From contig CP126201.1 of assembly GCA_030272155.1 (NCBI GenBank), positions 806,001-870,000 on the forward strand: 64,000 bases of DNA, read 5' to 3'. The notes below the pieces were generated by a model. That model worked only from the letters and a program-made list of their open reading frames with translations, had not been told where the DNA came from and did no database searches. The stretch comes from Tetradesmus obliquus. Taxonomy: Eukaryota; Chlorophyta; Chlorophyceae; Sphaeropleales; Scenedesmaceae. This document shows, one piece after another, positions 25,372-37,417 of this stretch (position 1 is its first letter; each line of letters starts with the position of its first letter). The translations under genes were made by a program, and so were the position numbers.

Positions 25372-26224
25372 GTGGCAGAGTGAAGGAAGCGTGTTGAGTG
25401 TTGTGCGCCACAGCACTAGCAGTGGGATCTGATGACAGCACTTTTCGGCAGACCAGATGCTGCAGGTACAGCAGGCAAGAGTTCTGTGTCAAGGTGTTCG
25501 AAACACATCTTTTTTTGCTCACAGTCCTATTGTGCTCCTACCAGGCTAGAACTTGCTGAGCAGAAGTGTGGTAGCTGTGCGATGCTGTGCACATGCCAGT
25601 GTGTACATCCTGGGAGTACGCACCCAAGTAGTAGTGCAGGTGCAATGTTCATTTTGACGAGGTGGTTTTATCTGCTTGTACAGAACTCACTGTGTTCTGA
25701 GTCAGAAGGACTGTGGCTGTGAGCGGCTTCTGGCACAGTCTGTCGCTGCCTGCAGCATTTTTTCTTCACATGGTGTGTTGCAGATTGAGGTTGTTGATGG
25801 TACCGTTGTGACAGAGCGTAAGGTGTATTGATGGATGCTGCTGCATCACACCACTGGTCACAGCCTGCCCAATCAGCAGCACCCGTCATGCTCACGCTAC
25901 ATCATCCCCATCTCTGATGAATTGCAATTCAATTACAGCCTTGGGCAGCAATGTCGGTCCTTCGGCGGGGCCGCTGCCAATTTTTAAACAGTGTTGTAAC
26001 ACTGTTGTGACAGCTTTGACAGTACAAGGCATCGAGAGGCAGCTACATTTGATGGGCAGCCTCTGTTCGTAAGGGGACCGCCATATCTGACATTACGAAA
26101 AGCTTGTCACTGTCAGACAATTACACCTCTGTTTTACGTAGTTGCCTGGTGGACCGTGTTTCCACTGCTGCACTGCATCAAGTCGTCTCGCAACCAGAGC
26201 CCTGTGACATCTGCAATCGTAAAA
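25372..26224. other. Intergenic between HEL2-like gene and gene A1
   Basis: No coding frame is recognised. The last ~80 bases before the A1 start contain a segment also conserved upstream of its paralogue A2 (encoding LLHC..SSRNQS in one frame), but in A2 that segment is out of frame with the start, so I treat it as conserved leader sequence. Confidence 0.4.
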
Positions 26225-27477
26225 ATGAATAAGCGGTTACATACCGCAGAATTCAACGAGGGGCCCAGGCTGCAGATCAAGCTGGCCAGCACAGGAGAGC
26301 CCGGTGGGTCTTGCACGAAACTTCACAAACATCAATGCCAGCCTTGTCAACACGCATGCCATCTTCGACGCCTTCTGCTTGTTGTTTATGTGGGCTTTTC
26401 AACTGCGCCTCGCTTGGTCCCCATGTAGCACGTCTTGATTTGCTGCTGTTGCGCTGATGCTGTGCATGCTGCTGCCTCTGGCATGCAGGCGCATCAGCGC
26501 CTGCTCTGCTGGATGCAGAAGCCCATCTGGTTCGCATGTACTCTGCAGTGGCAAGGCAACTGCCAGAGACAGAGGAGTGGGACCTCAGCGGCTTGCTGGT
26601 GGATGGCCAGCCAGTGAGCAGGGCCACAGCACTGTCCTGGCTCAACGCAGCATACCAGCTGGTCTATGATACAGACTATGAGCAGCAGCAGGACAGCCCA
26701 GCCTGCAGTGCAGAGGGACTGTACAAGCTGCTGGCCTTTGCAGACGCAGTTGACTCAACACGGGCACTGCTCAAGGCCTGCTGCGCAGGCTTGCAGCTGT
26801 TGGTGGTGCGCGCTCAGCTGGGGCAGCAGCAGGTGGTGCTGAAGACAGATGGCACGGCCTACGCCTTCAATGGCACTGGAGAGCTCTTTGAGCAGCCGGA
26901 CATTCGTAGAGCCTCTTCTGGCGTGCCAGACGCCCCTGGGGCAGCCAGCGCAGAGCAGCGGGACGCCTTCTGGCAGCAGGTGGCAGCGCAGACTGAGCAG
27001 CTGCTGTGGCTGGCCTACAGGCTGCAGCTAGAGCCACTCATGCAGCGGCTGCATGGCTTTGTGCGGTCATCGGACTGGGTCGCAAAATCGCTGATCACCT
27101 GTGCACATGCTTCTGTGTTCACTCCGCGCGTGCTGGAGGCTGCTGGTGTTGCTGGCCTGCCAGGTGGCAAGCGGATGCTGCTGAATAGCACTCGGGGGGA
27201 AATGGTGCGGCTGGCCACGCCCGCTGATACTGAGACGGCGATGCTAGCGGCATCGTTCACGGATGGCGTTGAGACATGCCTGTTGCCACAAGGCTTAGCA
27301 GAGTCGCAGCAGGAGCCTCTGAAATTCAATGCAGTGGTGCAGCGCAGCGGGCTGCCTGTGGCCCAGGGCTCAACTGTGCCAGTTGAACTTGATCTGTTTG
27401 GGAACTCAACCATCAAGATTGGCCAGCGGAGGTACCCTGTGTTGCTGCGGGTTGGCTGCTACGTAAACTATACTTGA
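26225..27477 (+). CDS. Unknown green-algal protein, gene A1
   Basis: Two exons, 26225-26303 and 26489-27477, join in phase 1 to give about 355 residues. I do not recognise the family. The protein begins MNKRLHTAEFNEGPRLQIKL, then is mostly helical-looking, with MYSAVARQLPETEEWDLSG, GLYKLLAFADAVDSTRALLK and LLWLAYRLQLEPLMQRLHGF, and ends in a strand-rich segment (VPVELDLFGNSTIKIGQRRY). The central part loosely recalls BTB/BACK-like helical repeats, but no decisive motif is present. No signal peptide or membrane helix is seen. A paralogue with identical exon-1 length (79 nt) and splice phase lies inverted at 55167-56412, supporting that both are real genes under protein-level constraint. Confidence 0.75.
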
Positions 27478-29239
27478 AATTGAAGCAGGTCATGCTGAGC
27501 AGTGTGTGATGCTGCCTGCTACTTTGATCTCTGGTGCATGGTGGCTTGGCAAATGCTGGCAAGCCCTCTGCCGTAGCAGCAGCAGCAGCAGCAGCGAGCG
27601 TGCTTGTTGCTGATTGGTGGGAGGCAGAGGAGGGTGTGGGTGTGGAGGCTCCCCAGGCTCACGTCTGCGGCTGCAGCACAGCAACAAGCTGGCTGGTGTA
27701 TGCGCTGCAGCAGCAGCAGCAGCAGGGACAGGGGTTGCCTGGCAGCCCCGTTGTGAAGCACGGGTGGCGGCAAGCAGAACAAAGCGTCCAACGTTGATCC
27801 CTAGGACAGCAGCGTAGCTGAATGCGGAAATTGTGCAAAGGTCAGTTGATGCGGGTGGGATGGTGTGCTGCTGTTTGGTGTACAGGCTGATGTATATGAC
27901 CTTCTGGGTGGGGCATCCTGCAGGCAGTGCTTGAATTTGAATGGCATGTTGTTGGCAGCCGGCATTATGTCCGGTGTCTGCCTGTGCATCTGTGCACAGC
28001 TATTCACAGTGATGGCGGGCTAGCAGTCGGTCGTGCAGAGCGCTGTTTTCCTGCGAGTCTTGAACACGCAGTTTTTTTTATGTTGGTTGAGCGTCTTCTG
28101 GTTCCTCATGCTGCTGCGGTTGAACTGGGTTTTGCAAGTCATCAGTTGCATTGTCAGTTTGCCAAATACCGGAGCACGCTCTGGCGAGTTGCGGCAGCAT
28201 GAACAGTCCGGGTGGAGGTGACAAGTCAAATCAGCAGCCTGGTTGCATTGTTGTGGGGATGCGCATGTTGAGGGGCATTGAAGTTCAGCCTGCATGCCTT
28301 TCATGCCCATTCGATGAGTCCAACTGAACATGATTATCAAGCAAACAGCCTGATCGGCAGTGCATCATGCACTGTGCATCTGTTGTCCGGTACTTCTGTT
28401 TAACAAGTTGTCCATGGTTTGCTGTCAAGCATGACATGCGCAATTTTGCTGAGGTGCGTTGTCAGCAGTTGGTCTCTACGTGTAGGCCGCATCTTTTAAC
28501 ATTGCTCCTTGTTTAAGTTTCTGGACACATGCACTGCATTTCAAGCAGTAACTCTGACCTTGTTGGCAGCAGGCACCCTGCTGCAAAATGACAGCAAGCA
28601 AGAGTCCAGCTCTGTGTGATGCTGCGATGGTGGTGCGTGCCTCTGATAAGACACGAACATGGCAAGATTTTGCGCTCTTTCTGGTCAACGGCTCTTGTAA
28701 GATGCTGTCGCTTTTCAGATGGGGTTTGCTGGGAGAGTAAAAGGCAGTGAACTATGACATCTTCTATATTGCATCGGGCGATCCCACTGCATCTTTCAAA
28801 GCGTTTGCAATTGTTCGAGTTCGGCTATGCTCTGATAATAGTTTCGCATCTGACCTGTGCTGCACTGCACTGCTGGCTGTGCAACTCGTCGAACTTGGTC
28901 GCAGGCTGAGACACCGCAAGCAGCACATCAATACATCTGCATTTCGGAACTGTAGCGTTTCGCGACAGGCAGCGTAGCCTGCTGTAGCCAATCTTTGAGT
29001 TCCCGTGAGCCCCGCGAGACATTCACCTGAAGCACCAATACGCAGTCCAGCATGCAGCATGCACTTCCTTCAACGAATCTAAACGGGTGTGGCAGCGTGC
29101 ACGTCAGGGACGTGAGGTGACCAAGGCTGAAGCGTTATGAATAGAAGGCAGCAACAGCAACAAGCAGCAGCAGATGAGGCAGTGATTGGCCTGTACCTGC
29201 TGTCAGGTAGCTTTCCCTCAACAAGATAATGAACACAGC
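27478..29239. other. Intergenic, with a fragment of the HEL2-like gene
   Basis: Besides the fragment at 27535-27720, no supported gene is seen. Short frames near 27930-28200 and 28750-28980 have no recognisable similarity. A short upstream reading frame starts at an ATG near 29145, out of frame with the phosphoglycerate-mutase-like coding sequence. Confidence 0.4.
27535..27720 (+). pseudogene. Duplicated fragment of the HEL2-like C-terminus
   Basis: This segment encodes GKPSAVAAAAAAASVLVADW followed by WEAEEGVGVEAP, matching DDKPSVAAAAAAAAAASMPV and DDWEAEEDVGVEVP from the last exon of the HEL2-like gene (about 25205-25330). It lacks the SNMWDALEAE ending in frame and stands alone downstream of gene A1, so it is a non-functional copy of an exon end placed about 2.3 kb from its source with a whole gene in between. 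Confidence 0.8.
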
Positions 29240-32200
29240 ATGCACTTTAAGGCAGCCTGCCCAGCAGCTGCTGCTAGATCAACATGCTGCTCAACGCTTG
29301 CCAGTTTGCCTGACGCAGCTGACATGATCCCTTTACGCATGTCGATCTCGCCTAGGGCCGTGCACAGGAGTGGGGTGCAGCCAGCTACAGCACACTTGGG
29401 AGTATCAATGACCGCCAGCTGCCACTTCCATGCAACAGCAGCAGCAGGGCCCAGCCCAAACAGGCGCGGGCGGCTGCAGCAATGCAGCAGCATCGGCAGT
29501 AGCACCGCATGGCCTTCGCAGCAGCTAAGATCACCGACATGCACTCAAACAAAAAGCAGCAGCAGGAGCAGCAGCAGTACACTGCGGGTCAGCCGGCACA
29601 ACAAAAGTAGGCTGATCGCCTGTGCATCTGCTCCAAGCAGCCAGGTCAGCACAGCACAAAACAGCAGCAGCAGCACAGCTGCAGCAGCATCCCCAGCGGC
29701 GACTCCAGCAGCATCTTCAGTAGCAGCAGCAGCTGATGTAGGGAAGCAGCTAAGCTCTGCAGACCAGGGGCAGCAGATCTCAGGCCTAGCTGAGCTAGTA
29801 CGGCAGCAGCAAGCAGCAATCAACGAGCTTCACCAAGAAGTCCTGCAGCTGCGATCGCTTGCAGGAGCCTTGCAGGAAAGTGCAGCAGGGCCCTTGCAGG
29901 AAAGCAGCAGCAGCCAAGCTGCACCTGCAGCAGCAGCAACGAATGGCAGCAGTGCAGCAAGCAGTCCTGCAAGGACAGCAAGCCGCATCTTGAACCTGCA
30001 GCACCAGCAGCAGTACCAGCAGCAGCTGCAGCAGCTCGCATATGGCGGCAGTTACAAGGCCATGACGCTTGAAGACTTCCGAGCTCTGCCGGATAAGATC
30101 ATCCTTGTGCGGCACGCAGAGTCGCAAGGCAATGTGGATGCGCGCATTTACAGCACCACACCCGACTATGAGGTGGGTTCATGGTTCAGTTGTTGGGGTT
30201 CAGGGGTTCGATGTTTTTTGGGGTGAGCGTTTGCCCTCATGCGGCATGCAGAGTCACAAGGCAATGTGGATGCGCGCATTTACAGCACCACGCCAGACTA
30301 TGAGATGGGTGTTGCCTTTGACTATGCCTTTGACTGGTGCATGCAAGCAAAGCTATGCAGCAACTGCGCTGTTGCAGGTGCACCATCACTTTGATGCTTC
30401 CTGGTAGCCTCTTGGTGGCCAGGTGCCGCTGAGCGCGTGTGGCTAGCCGCAGTCTGTGACGTGCATACAACAACTGCTTTTTCTGCATGTGATCTGTGTT
30501 GATACGACTAATCATTCAACTCAGGCTATATTTGGCATGCAGGTGTTGCTGAGCACGGGTGGCTAGCTGCAGATGGTGGCGTGCAGTGACGGCATTTAGG
30601 TGTGGCTGCTGCTGCTGTACGGCCAATATTGCCTTGTTGCAGCCAACAGCGTGTTGCTGCATGGCTGGTTTGGTGCGCGCAGGTGCCGCTGTCTGCGCGC
30701 GGCTGGGAGCAGGCTGTGGCGTGTGGTGATGACATCCGGGGACTGATGGAGGCGGAGCGCAGCCACCTGGCTTCTGCCAAGCCTTTGCCTTTGCCAAACT
30801 TTTGCTGGCGCTAACTTCCCACTGGTGCGCGTCCACACCTTGCTGCTGCTGTATGCAGGTGCTGCTGATTGGACAGGGGCTGGAGAAGGCCGTGGGGTGC
30901 ATAGCCTTGTGTTCAAGGGTCTGATGCTGTTGGCTGCTATGCTGCGCAGGTGCCGCTGTCTGCGCGGGGCTGGGAGCAGGCTGTGGCGTGCGGGGATGAA
31001 CTGTATCTGATGCTGCTGATCTAATGCACGGATAAAACACCAACTTTACGATGCTCTTGCTTGTCGTATATATCTTTGCAGGTGCCGCTGTCTGCGCGGG
31101 GCTGGGAGCAGGCTGTGGCGTGCGGGAATGACATCCGGGGCGGCTGCTGCTGCTGCTGCTCCTGCTGCTGCAGCTGCAGCTGCAGCTGCTGCACACGCCC
31201 ATATGTTGCTGTCGAGTTGACAGTGTCAACCTTGTACATGTCCGCTCGTGTAATGCGCAGGTGCAGCTGTCTGCGCGAGGCTAGGAGCAGGATGTGGCGT
31301 GTATAAAGCAACACACTGGAGCATTACACAATGCTGCTGTTATCTGCTACTCCGTGCTGCGCAGGTGCCGTTGAGCGCGCGCGGCTGGGAGCAGGCGGTG
31401 GCGTGTGGTGATGACATCCGGGGACTGATGCAGGCGGAGCATGGGGCAGGCTACAAGCTCTTCTTCATGACCAGCCCCTACTGCAGGTGCGGTTTTAGGG
31501 TTTAGGGTTTTGAGCGGTTCATTCGTCTGTTATTGGGGCTTTGGGGTCAGTGGCTTGGCCCACTCATCCAGCTAGCCAGTTACAAGCTCTTCATTATGAC
31601 CAGCCAAGCAGTTATCCCACCAGCTGAAAGCTCTTCTGTATGTACAGCCGTCGCAACGCAATGCAATGCACCTGATGTCAGCTCCTGAAGTTTCATCAAG
31701 CGGCATCCAGTCACACAGCCACTACACCACTCACGACCAGTCCTTGCTGCTGCACTGCAGGACGCGCCAGACGTTTGTGGGCGTGCGGCAGGCCTTCCCT
31801 GACGAGAACTTTGCAGGAGTGCAGGTGGGAAGTTCCCACTGGGAACAGTCAGCAGGGAGTTTGTGTTTGGTTGTGCCGCATTTAGCCGGTGCTGGAATGC
31901 TTCACGGCATAATCTAGCGTGGGAGTGCCGCAGTATACTGGAGCAGCTGTACTGCTGTGCAAGCTTGCACGGTTGCCGCGGCTTGTGTTGCCCAGCATGC
32001 TGTAGGGTATGCTGCACAATCAAATGCAGTGCAGCGTTTTGTATGCGGCGCCATGCACACCCGTGGGTGGCTATTGGCTCTGCATTGGCTGCTGCTGTGA
32101 TTCACACTGTGTTGCACGCATGCGGTCAACCTTTGCAACAACATGCCACTTTGCGCGTGCTGTGCTTTCTACCCCATCACTGCGCCTTTAGCTGCATGTC

Positions 32201-34404
32201 TATGCTATGATATTTGAATGTTGTCATAATGTTCCTTTGCTGGCTGCAGGAGGAGGTGCAGCTGCGTGAGCAGGACTTTGGCAACTTCCAGGTGGGGGGG
32301 GGTAGCAGCAGCAGCAGCAGCAGGCGTGACGCCAAGCTTCAAGCGCTCCGGCTGCAGCAGTACTTTGATGACAGGGATGAGCTGCCAGTGCGCTGCAGAA
32401 CAGCTGTGCTGCTATACACTGCAGCAGAGCTCAGCTCTTGCAGACTGCAGGAGGGCTGACACGCCTGACCAACCTGCTGCGCTGCTCGTCCTTGCATTGA
32501 GTGCTGCATCTGCCACAGCACCTTGGAAATATCACAGCTGACAGACCTGATCTGTTGCTCTGCTGCTTTTGTGTGGTTTTGTGCCTGCCGTAGAACCCCG
32601 ACAAGATCAAGGCGGACCTGGCTGAGCGCAACAGGTTCGGGCGCTTCTACTACAGGTGCGTGAGCAACAGCAGCAGCAGCAGCATGTGATGCACGGTTCC
32701 TGGCAGCGAGCCCAGCAGCGTTGTGTACAACCGCGTCTCCAGCTTTGAGGACCACCTCTTTCGCATCTCTTTTTCCTGCAAGCTGTACTCGAGCAGTGTG
32801 AAGCCTTTGACGATGCGCATGTGGTGTACGCCACCCTGCAGGTTTGACGTCCCAACAGCGGCGGCAAAGGCGTGCTTGACCTCCTTGACGCTGGTGTTTG
32901 TGCCAACTCATCTGTTCACTTTATCTGCTTTTTGTGCACCGCAGGTTCCCCGGTGGCGAGAGCGGCAGTGACGTGTACAACCGTGTGAGCATCTTTGAGG
33001 ACCACCTGATCCGCGACATGAAGGCGGGCCGCTTCAGCAGCAGCACCAGTCTGTGCCTGGTCACGCACGGGCTCACGATGCGCGTGTTCCTCATGCGCTG
33101 GTTCAACTGGACCGTGGAGTCGTTCCTGCAGGTAATCTAGTGGCTTTGTTGTGGTTCACTGGATGTTTCAAGCTGTCGACCTGTGCCTGGTCACGCATGG
33201 CCTGACGATGCGCGTGTTTTTGATGCGCTGGTTCAACTGGACTGTGGAGTCCTTCCTGCAGGTGATTGTGTAATGGTTTATCCATATTGCATGCGGTATT
33301 GGTTATGCACAAGTTAGCCTGTTGTATAGTTCATGCCACCAGCCTGTGCCTGGTCACGCACGGGCTCACAATGCGCGTCTTTTTGATGCGCTGGTTCAAC
33401 TGGACAGTGGAGTCCTTCCTGCAGGTAGGTATAGCAAATCATATGGTTGTTTCTTGGATGTGTCATGCAAGCAGTATGTGCCTGGTCACGCACGGGCTGA
33501 CGATGTGCGTTTTCCTGATGCGCTGGTTCAAACTGGACCGTGGAGTCCTTCCTGCAGGCGAGTGGCGTGCTGTGAATTGGTTATACAAAATATGCTATTT
33601 GTTTGATGCGTGCAGCGCAGGTGTCCCCGCAAATGTGCTGATTCGCGCGATGGTGAGCCGTCTCATCTAGCGACCTGTTATGTTATCCTCTGCGTGGCCT
33701 GCACTCTGCCTGCTGCCACACCGCATGTATACAAACAGCCCAATGCCAAGGCCGCTGTTGTGGGGAAGATGGACAAGAATGAAGTCGCCTCTAAGACCAG
33801 CCGGGTTATGTGCTGACCACACTGCGAGCTGCCTGCCGTTGTTGCTGCTGCTGTTGCCGCACCAGGTGTACAACCCCCCAAACGCCAAGGCCATCGTGGT
33901 GGAGAAGATGAGTGAGGAGGAGTTCATCTCCAAGACCAGCCGCCTGCACGAGCGCCGCCAGACGCTGCAGGTCAAGAATGCGTACCGCCTGCGCAAGGAC
34001 AGCATGGCACGGCTCAAGGTGAGGATGTGGATGTGTTACATTGTTGTGTTTGTGCTGCTGCAACGCCACAGTCAGATGTGGCCGGCGTCACCTGCTGGTA
34101 GCTGGTATCTGCAGTCAAAGCAGCCTCGGCTGCGTGGAGCAGATGTGCAATTTTGAATGTTCCAACGCGTTCCAATGTTCCAGCAGCACAGTTGACTCAG
34201 GCGGTGCAAGTGGCTACTGCGTTTGTGCAGGGGGTTGATAGGCATGTCGCAACAGGTGGGGGTGCGTGAGCAGTCATCTTCATTTGCTCTGTACTTGCAT
34301 GGTCAGGTAGTTGACGGTTCGAACGCCTGCCGTGCCTGCTGCAGATCTCCCCAACAGCTACGGTCGAGAATGTAGACATTGTAGCACACACCTACATGCC
34401 CTGA
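29240..34404 (+). CDS. Histidine phosphatase / phosphoglycerate-mutase-like protein (AT74-like)
   Basis: Eight exons: 29240-30172, 31365-31486, 31761-31824, 32250-32291, 32594-32655, 32945-33131, 33866-34018, 34345-34404; about 540 residues with consistent phases. The RHG motif ILVRHAESQGNVD lies at ~288-300, followed by VPLSARGWEQA, SPYCRTRQT, the REQDFGNFQ signature of plant AT74-like members, GGESGSDVYNRV, and the second catalytic histidine in LVTHGLTMRVFLMRW (~449). These give the usual catalytic histidine, arginines and acid. The substrate is unknown; the family includes mutases and phosphatases. The ~270 residues before the domain are Ser/Gln/Ala-rich and begin like an organelle transit peptide (MHFKAACPAAAARST). 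The start is the first in-frame ATG after a TTG-led extension; an additional 5' exon is possible. Introns carry extensive exon-edge arrays. Confidence 0.87.
30238..31310 (+). repeat. Phosphoglycerate-mutase-like gene, intron 1 junction array
   Basis: One copy of the end of exon 1 (RHAESQGNVDARIYSTTPDYE region) lies at 30238-30312. It is followed by about seven copies of the acceptor and start of exon 2 (GTGCCGCTG...GGCTGGGAGCAGGC), beginning near 30423, 30542, 30684, 30860, 30951, 31082 and 31261, before the real exon at 31365. Lengths vary from ~35 to ~90 bp and the copies are variably decayed. The copy at 30684 matches the real exon for ~80 bp, as far as CTGATGGAGGCGGAG. Confidence 0.9.
31492..31512 (+). 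repeat. Short telomere-like TTTAGGG run
   Basis: TTTTAGGGTTTAGGGTTTT sits just after the exon 2 donor of the phosphoglycerate-mutase-like gene. TTTAGGG is the plant-type telomere word. With only about two units it may be chance or a repair scar. Confidence 0.4.
32690..32845 (+). repeat. Phosphoglycerate-mutase-like gene, exon 6 head copies
   Basis: A copy of part of exon 6 at about 32708-32770 (GTGTACAACCGCGTCTCC, TTTGAGGACCACCT) lies ~250 bp ahead of the real exon (32945). A fainter acceptor-like CTGCAGGTTTGACG occurs near 32838. Confidence 0.75.
33178..33805 (+). repeat. Phosphoglycerate-mutase-like gene, intron 6 junction array
   Basis: Three copies of the end of exon 6 (CTGTGCCTGGTCACGCA...GAGTCCTTCCTGCAG plus donor) lie at about 33178-33262, 33340-33428 and 33475-33560; they include the codons for the second catalytic histidine. 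One diverged copy of the start of exon 7 lies at about 33724-33815, before the real exon at 33866. Confidence 0.92.
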
Positions 34405-35898
34405 TGCCCTAGAAGGACTGCGCTTTAGAAGGAGAATTTGCCCTCAACGGCTCGCTTGTGCTCGGCAGGCAACAGCCCTGCAGGTGCTGTGATGTGTGTC
34501 CGCTGCGTGTGCAAGCATGCTCGCCTGCTGTTGCTCAGCAGGGCGCTATTGCTTGTGCATGCAGCAGACACTTCTGGCTGCGTTGGTCCTCAAAACATAC
34601 ATGGCTTGCTGGCTAGCGGCCTGGCAACTGCGCTGCGGCACTAGCAGCGCTGCTGCCTAGATCTCAGGTGGCTGCGCTCCGGCCCTCTGCCTGTGGCTGC
34701 GCCCTGTCGCTGACTGCAGATGGAATCAGCTGACACAACCAAAACCATGGACCAGGGGGCGTTCCACTGAGGGGATTGGCGCCCTTGCAACGACCAGACG
34801 TTCTTGGTTGGTGCAAGCACGTGCAGGGCAGGGCAGCAGAGTGTTTGGAGCAGCGGCTGTTCCATTGAGGGCGTAGACTTGGTGTGTTTGGGACAAGAGT
34901 GCAGGGTAGCAGCGTGCTGAAGAGCGTCAGCATGTGCACAAGCTTAGGCCTTGTAGGCTTGCAGCTGGCGACCGGATGTTATGGCAGTGAGATTGCATTT
35001 TGCGTGGAAGCATGCAAGCGAACGATGTATCTCACACTGTTGTGTGGTACGGTTGTGATGAGATTGGCAAGCCGGGTGCAGCAGCTGCTGCTGTTGGGCC
35101 GTGCCTCTGCAGTATGTGCATTGGCATACATTACTTGGGCCCGACATGTGACACTATGTTATATTCATGCGCGGCACAAGTGCTGCCGGTTCCGGCAGCT
35201 CATTTAATGACGACGCGCTCTCAAAACGGCTGTGAGCCTGGGTACTGCGGCAGTTACACTGCAATGTCTTTTACTGCAACTCATAATACTGCCGCCAATC
35301 AGCCCCAGCTGTACCACTGCACACAGCGCTGTGTACTGCAGCATTACAGGGGCAAAGCTTGCAGTTGAACGTGCAGCTCAAACATGAAGTAAACGGCTGT
35401 GCGAAGGGAACACCTGCCTGCAAGCAATGCCGCAGGAGCTCCTGTCGCTATACACATGCCTTTTGCTGGTTTGCTTGCACAGGTCGGCAAGCTCGACCGA
35501 TCTTCATGCAGTAATGCTGCAATTCAGTTGTACCGCAGGTGCTGCCACCACATGCGCAGCATTCGCAGCAGTGCAGTACGGCGCAGCCGGTTTACACCCT
35601 CATTCCCTTTTGGTAGAAGGTTAAACCAACGGTATTGCTTACTTGCACATTAGCATAATCGCAATTTGGGCTGCCTTTACCTCGGCTTTTGCTACAACCT
35701 CGTCCCCGGACCGGCGCACTTCGCCGAGGTGCTGCAGCGGTTACATCGAGTACATGACCGTCCTTCGAGGGTGTGAAGATGGCTCGCACAACACCCTGCA
35801 ACACAAGTCATTGCCATACGATTGTATTCACCACGGGAGCTTGTCTGCCTGCATTTGATACACTCAAGCGCTGACCAGCTGATCACGGAGCGGGAATC
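34405..35898. other. Intergenic between the phosphoglycerate-mutase-like gene and MLO1
   Basis: No coding frame with recognisable similarity and no clear repeat array is seen. The MLO1 promoter and leader should lie in the right part. Confidence 0.4.
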
Positions 35899-37379
35899 AT
35901 GGCTGGAGGTGGCAGTAGCAACCCGCATGCCAGGGGACTGCTGGAGACCTCTCCTGGAGCTATAGCTGTCATCATTGTGTTCTTTCTGGTGGTAAGTCTG
36001 CTCGAATGGTGCAGTGCGTGGCTGCTGCAGGAGGAGATCAGTCGCAGCAGGCCTGCTACTGCATGCTGCTGTTGTTGCTGCCAGTTTGTGCTGCAGTTGC
36101 CAGTATGCATGGGACCTTTTGCCCAACATAACCCCCGGTCATCCCAGTTCACTTACTTTAATATGCTGCAAAAAACATCAGGATATTGTATCCAATGTTT
36201 GCGCCCTGCAGGTCACGCTGGGCTTTGAGAAGGGGCTGCACCATGTCAAGCACAGCCTGAAGGTGAGTGCATGCTTTGACCACGCGTGACTGCGTCAGTC
36301 CTTACCTGAAGCAGACATTTTCGCAATCATTAGCATATACACAGTTTTTAATCTGCTTGACCCAAGCTCAATCGCAGCGTAAAGTAACAGAAGAATCTGT
36401 CATACGACGTTCGGTCCCATGGGCCTTCTCAAGCCGCCGCCCTAAGGAGGCACAGGCTGCTGGCTGCAGTCGACAACCTCAGCAGCGAATTTGTGCTGCT
36501 GGCTGTAGCCACGCTGTTCTCATCTTGCCTCACGTGCCGCTGCTGCTCTGTGTGCTACCTGCTTTGTGCTGCCCTGCAGCGCCGCAAGAAGCTCGGACTG
36601 CTGGCTGCAGTCGACAACCTGAGCAGCGAGCTGATGCTGCTGTCAGTGGCCACGCTGCTGCTGACAGCGCTGGCGCCAGCCATCACCACAATCTGCATGC
36701 CGCAAGGCAACACCTACAAGCCCTGGCTGTCCAATGTCAAAGGCTGTGCCTGTTGCTTGGCCAAGACCAAGGGCGTCACTCCATGCTTCATGCAGGTGCG
36801 GGCTGCATTGCAGCATTTACCTGGGCAGCATACATAGACTACATTTTGTGGCACTGGCTGCATGCTGTGCTGTGCCCATTACAATGGTACAACTGTAATT
36901 GTATGTGCTGACAACGCTGGCTCTAGTTACCACCATCTTCATGCCACAAGGCAACACCTACAAGCCATGGCTTTCCAATGTGAGGGGCTGTGTGTGCTGC
37001 CTGGCCAAGACAAAGGGTGTGACGCCCTGCTTCATGCAGGTGCGGGAAGGTTGAAGCATTAGCGTTGAGCACATCATACTGCTTATGGGAACTGCTGCAC
37101 CATCACTGTTGACCTGGCTGCTGCTGCTGCTGGAGCGCCAGTGCCCTCCGAATGGGCTTGCAATCACAATGCTGTCATGTTCACTGCTGCTGCTGCTGCT
37201 GCTGCTGCTAAAGCGCCAGTGTCCTATCAACTTCAAGAAGCAGTGCACCCTCAAAAGTGCTTGCAATAACATTGCTGCCATGTCTGCTGCTGCTGCCGCT
37301 GCTGCTGCAGGAGCGTGAATGCCCTGTAAGCTTCTAGAAGCAGTGCAACCCTTATGCTTGCAAGCAAGATGCTGCCATG

Positions 37380-37417
<38 letters not shown>

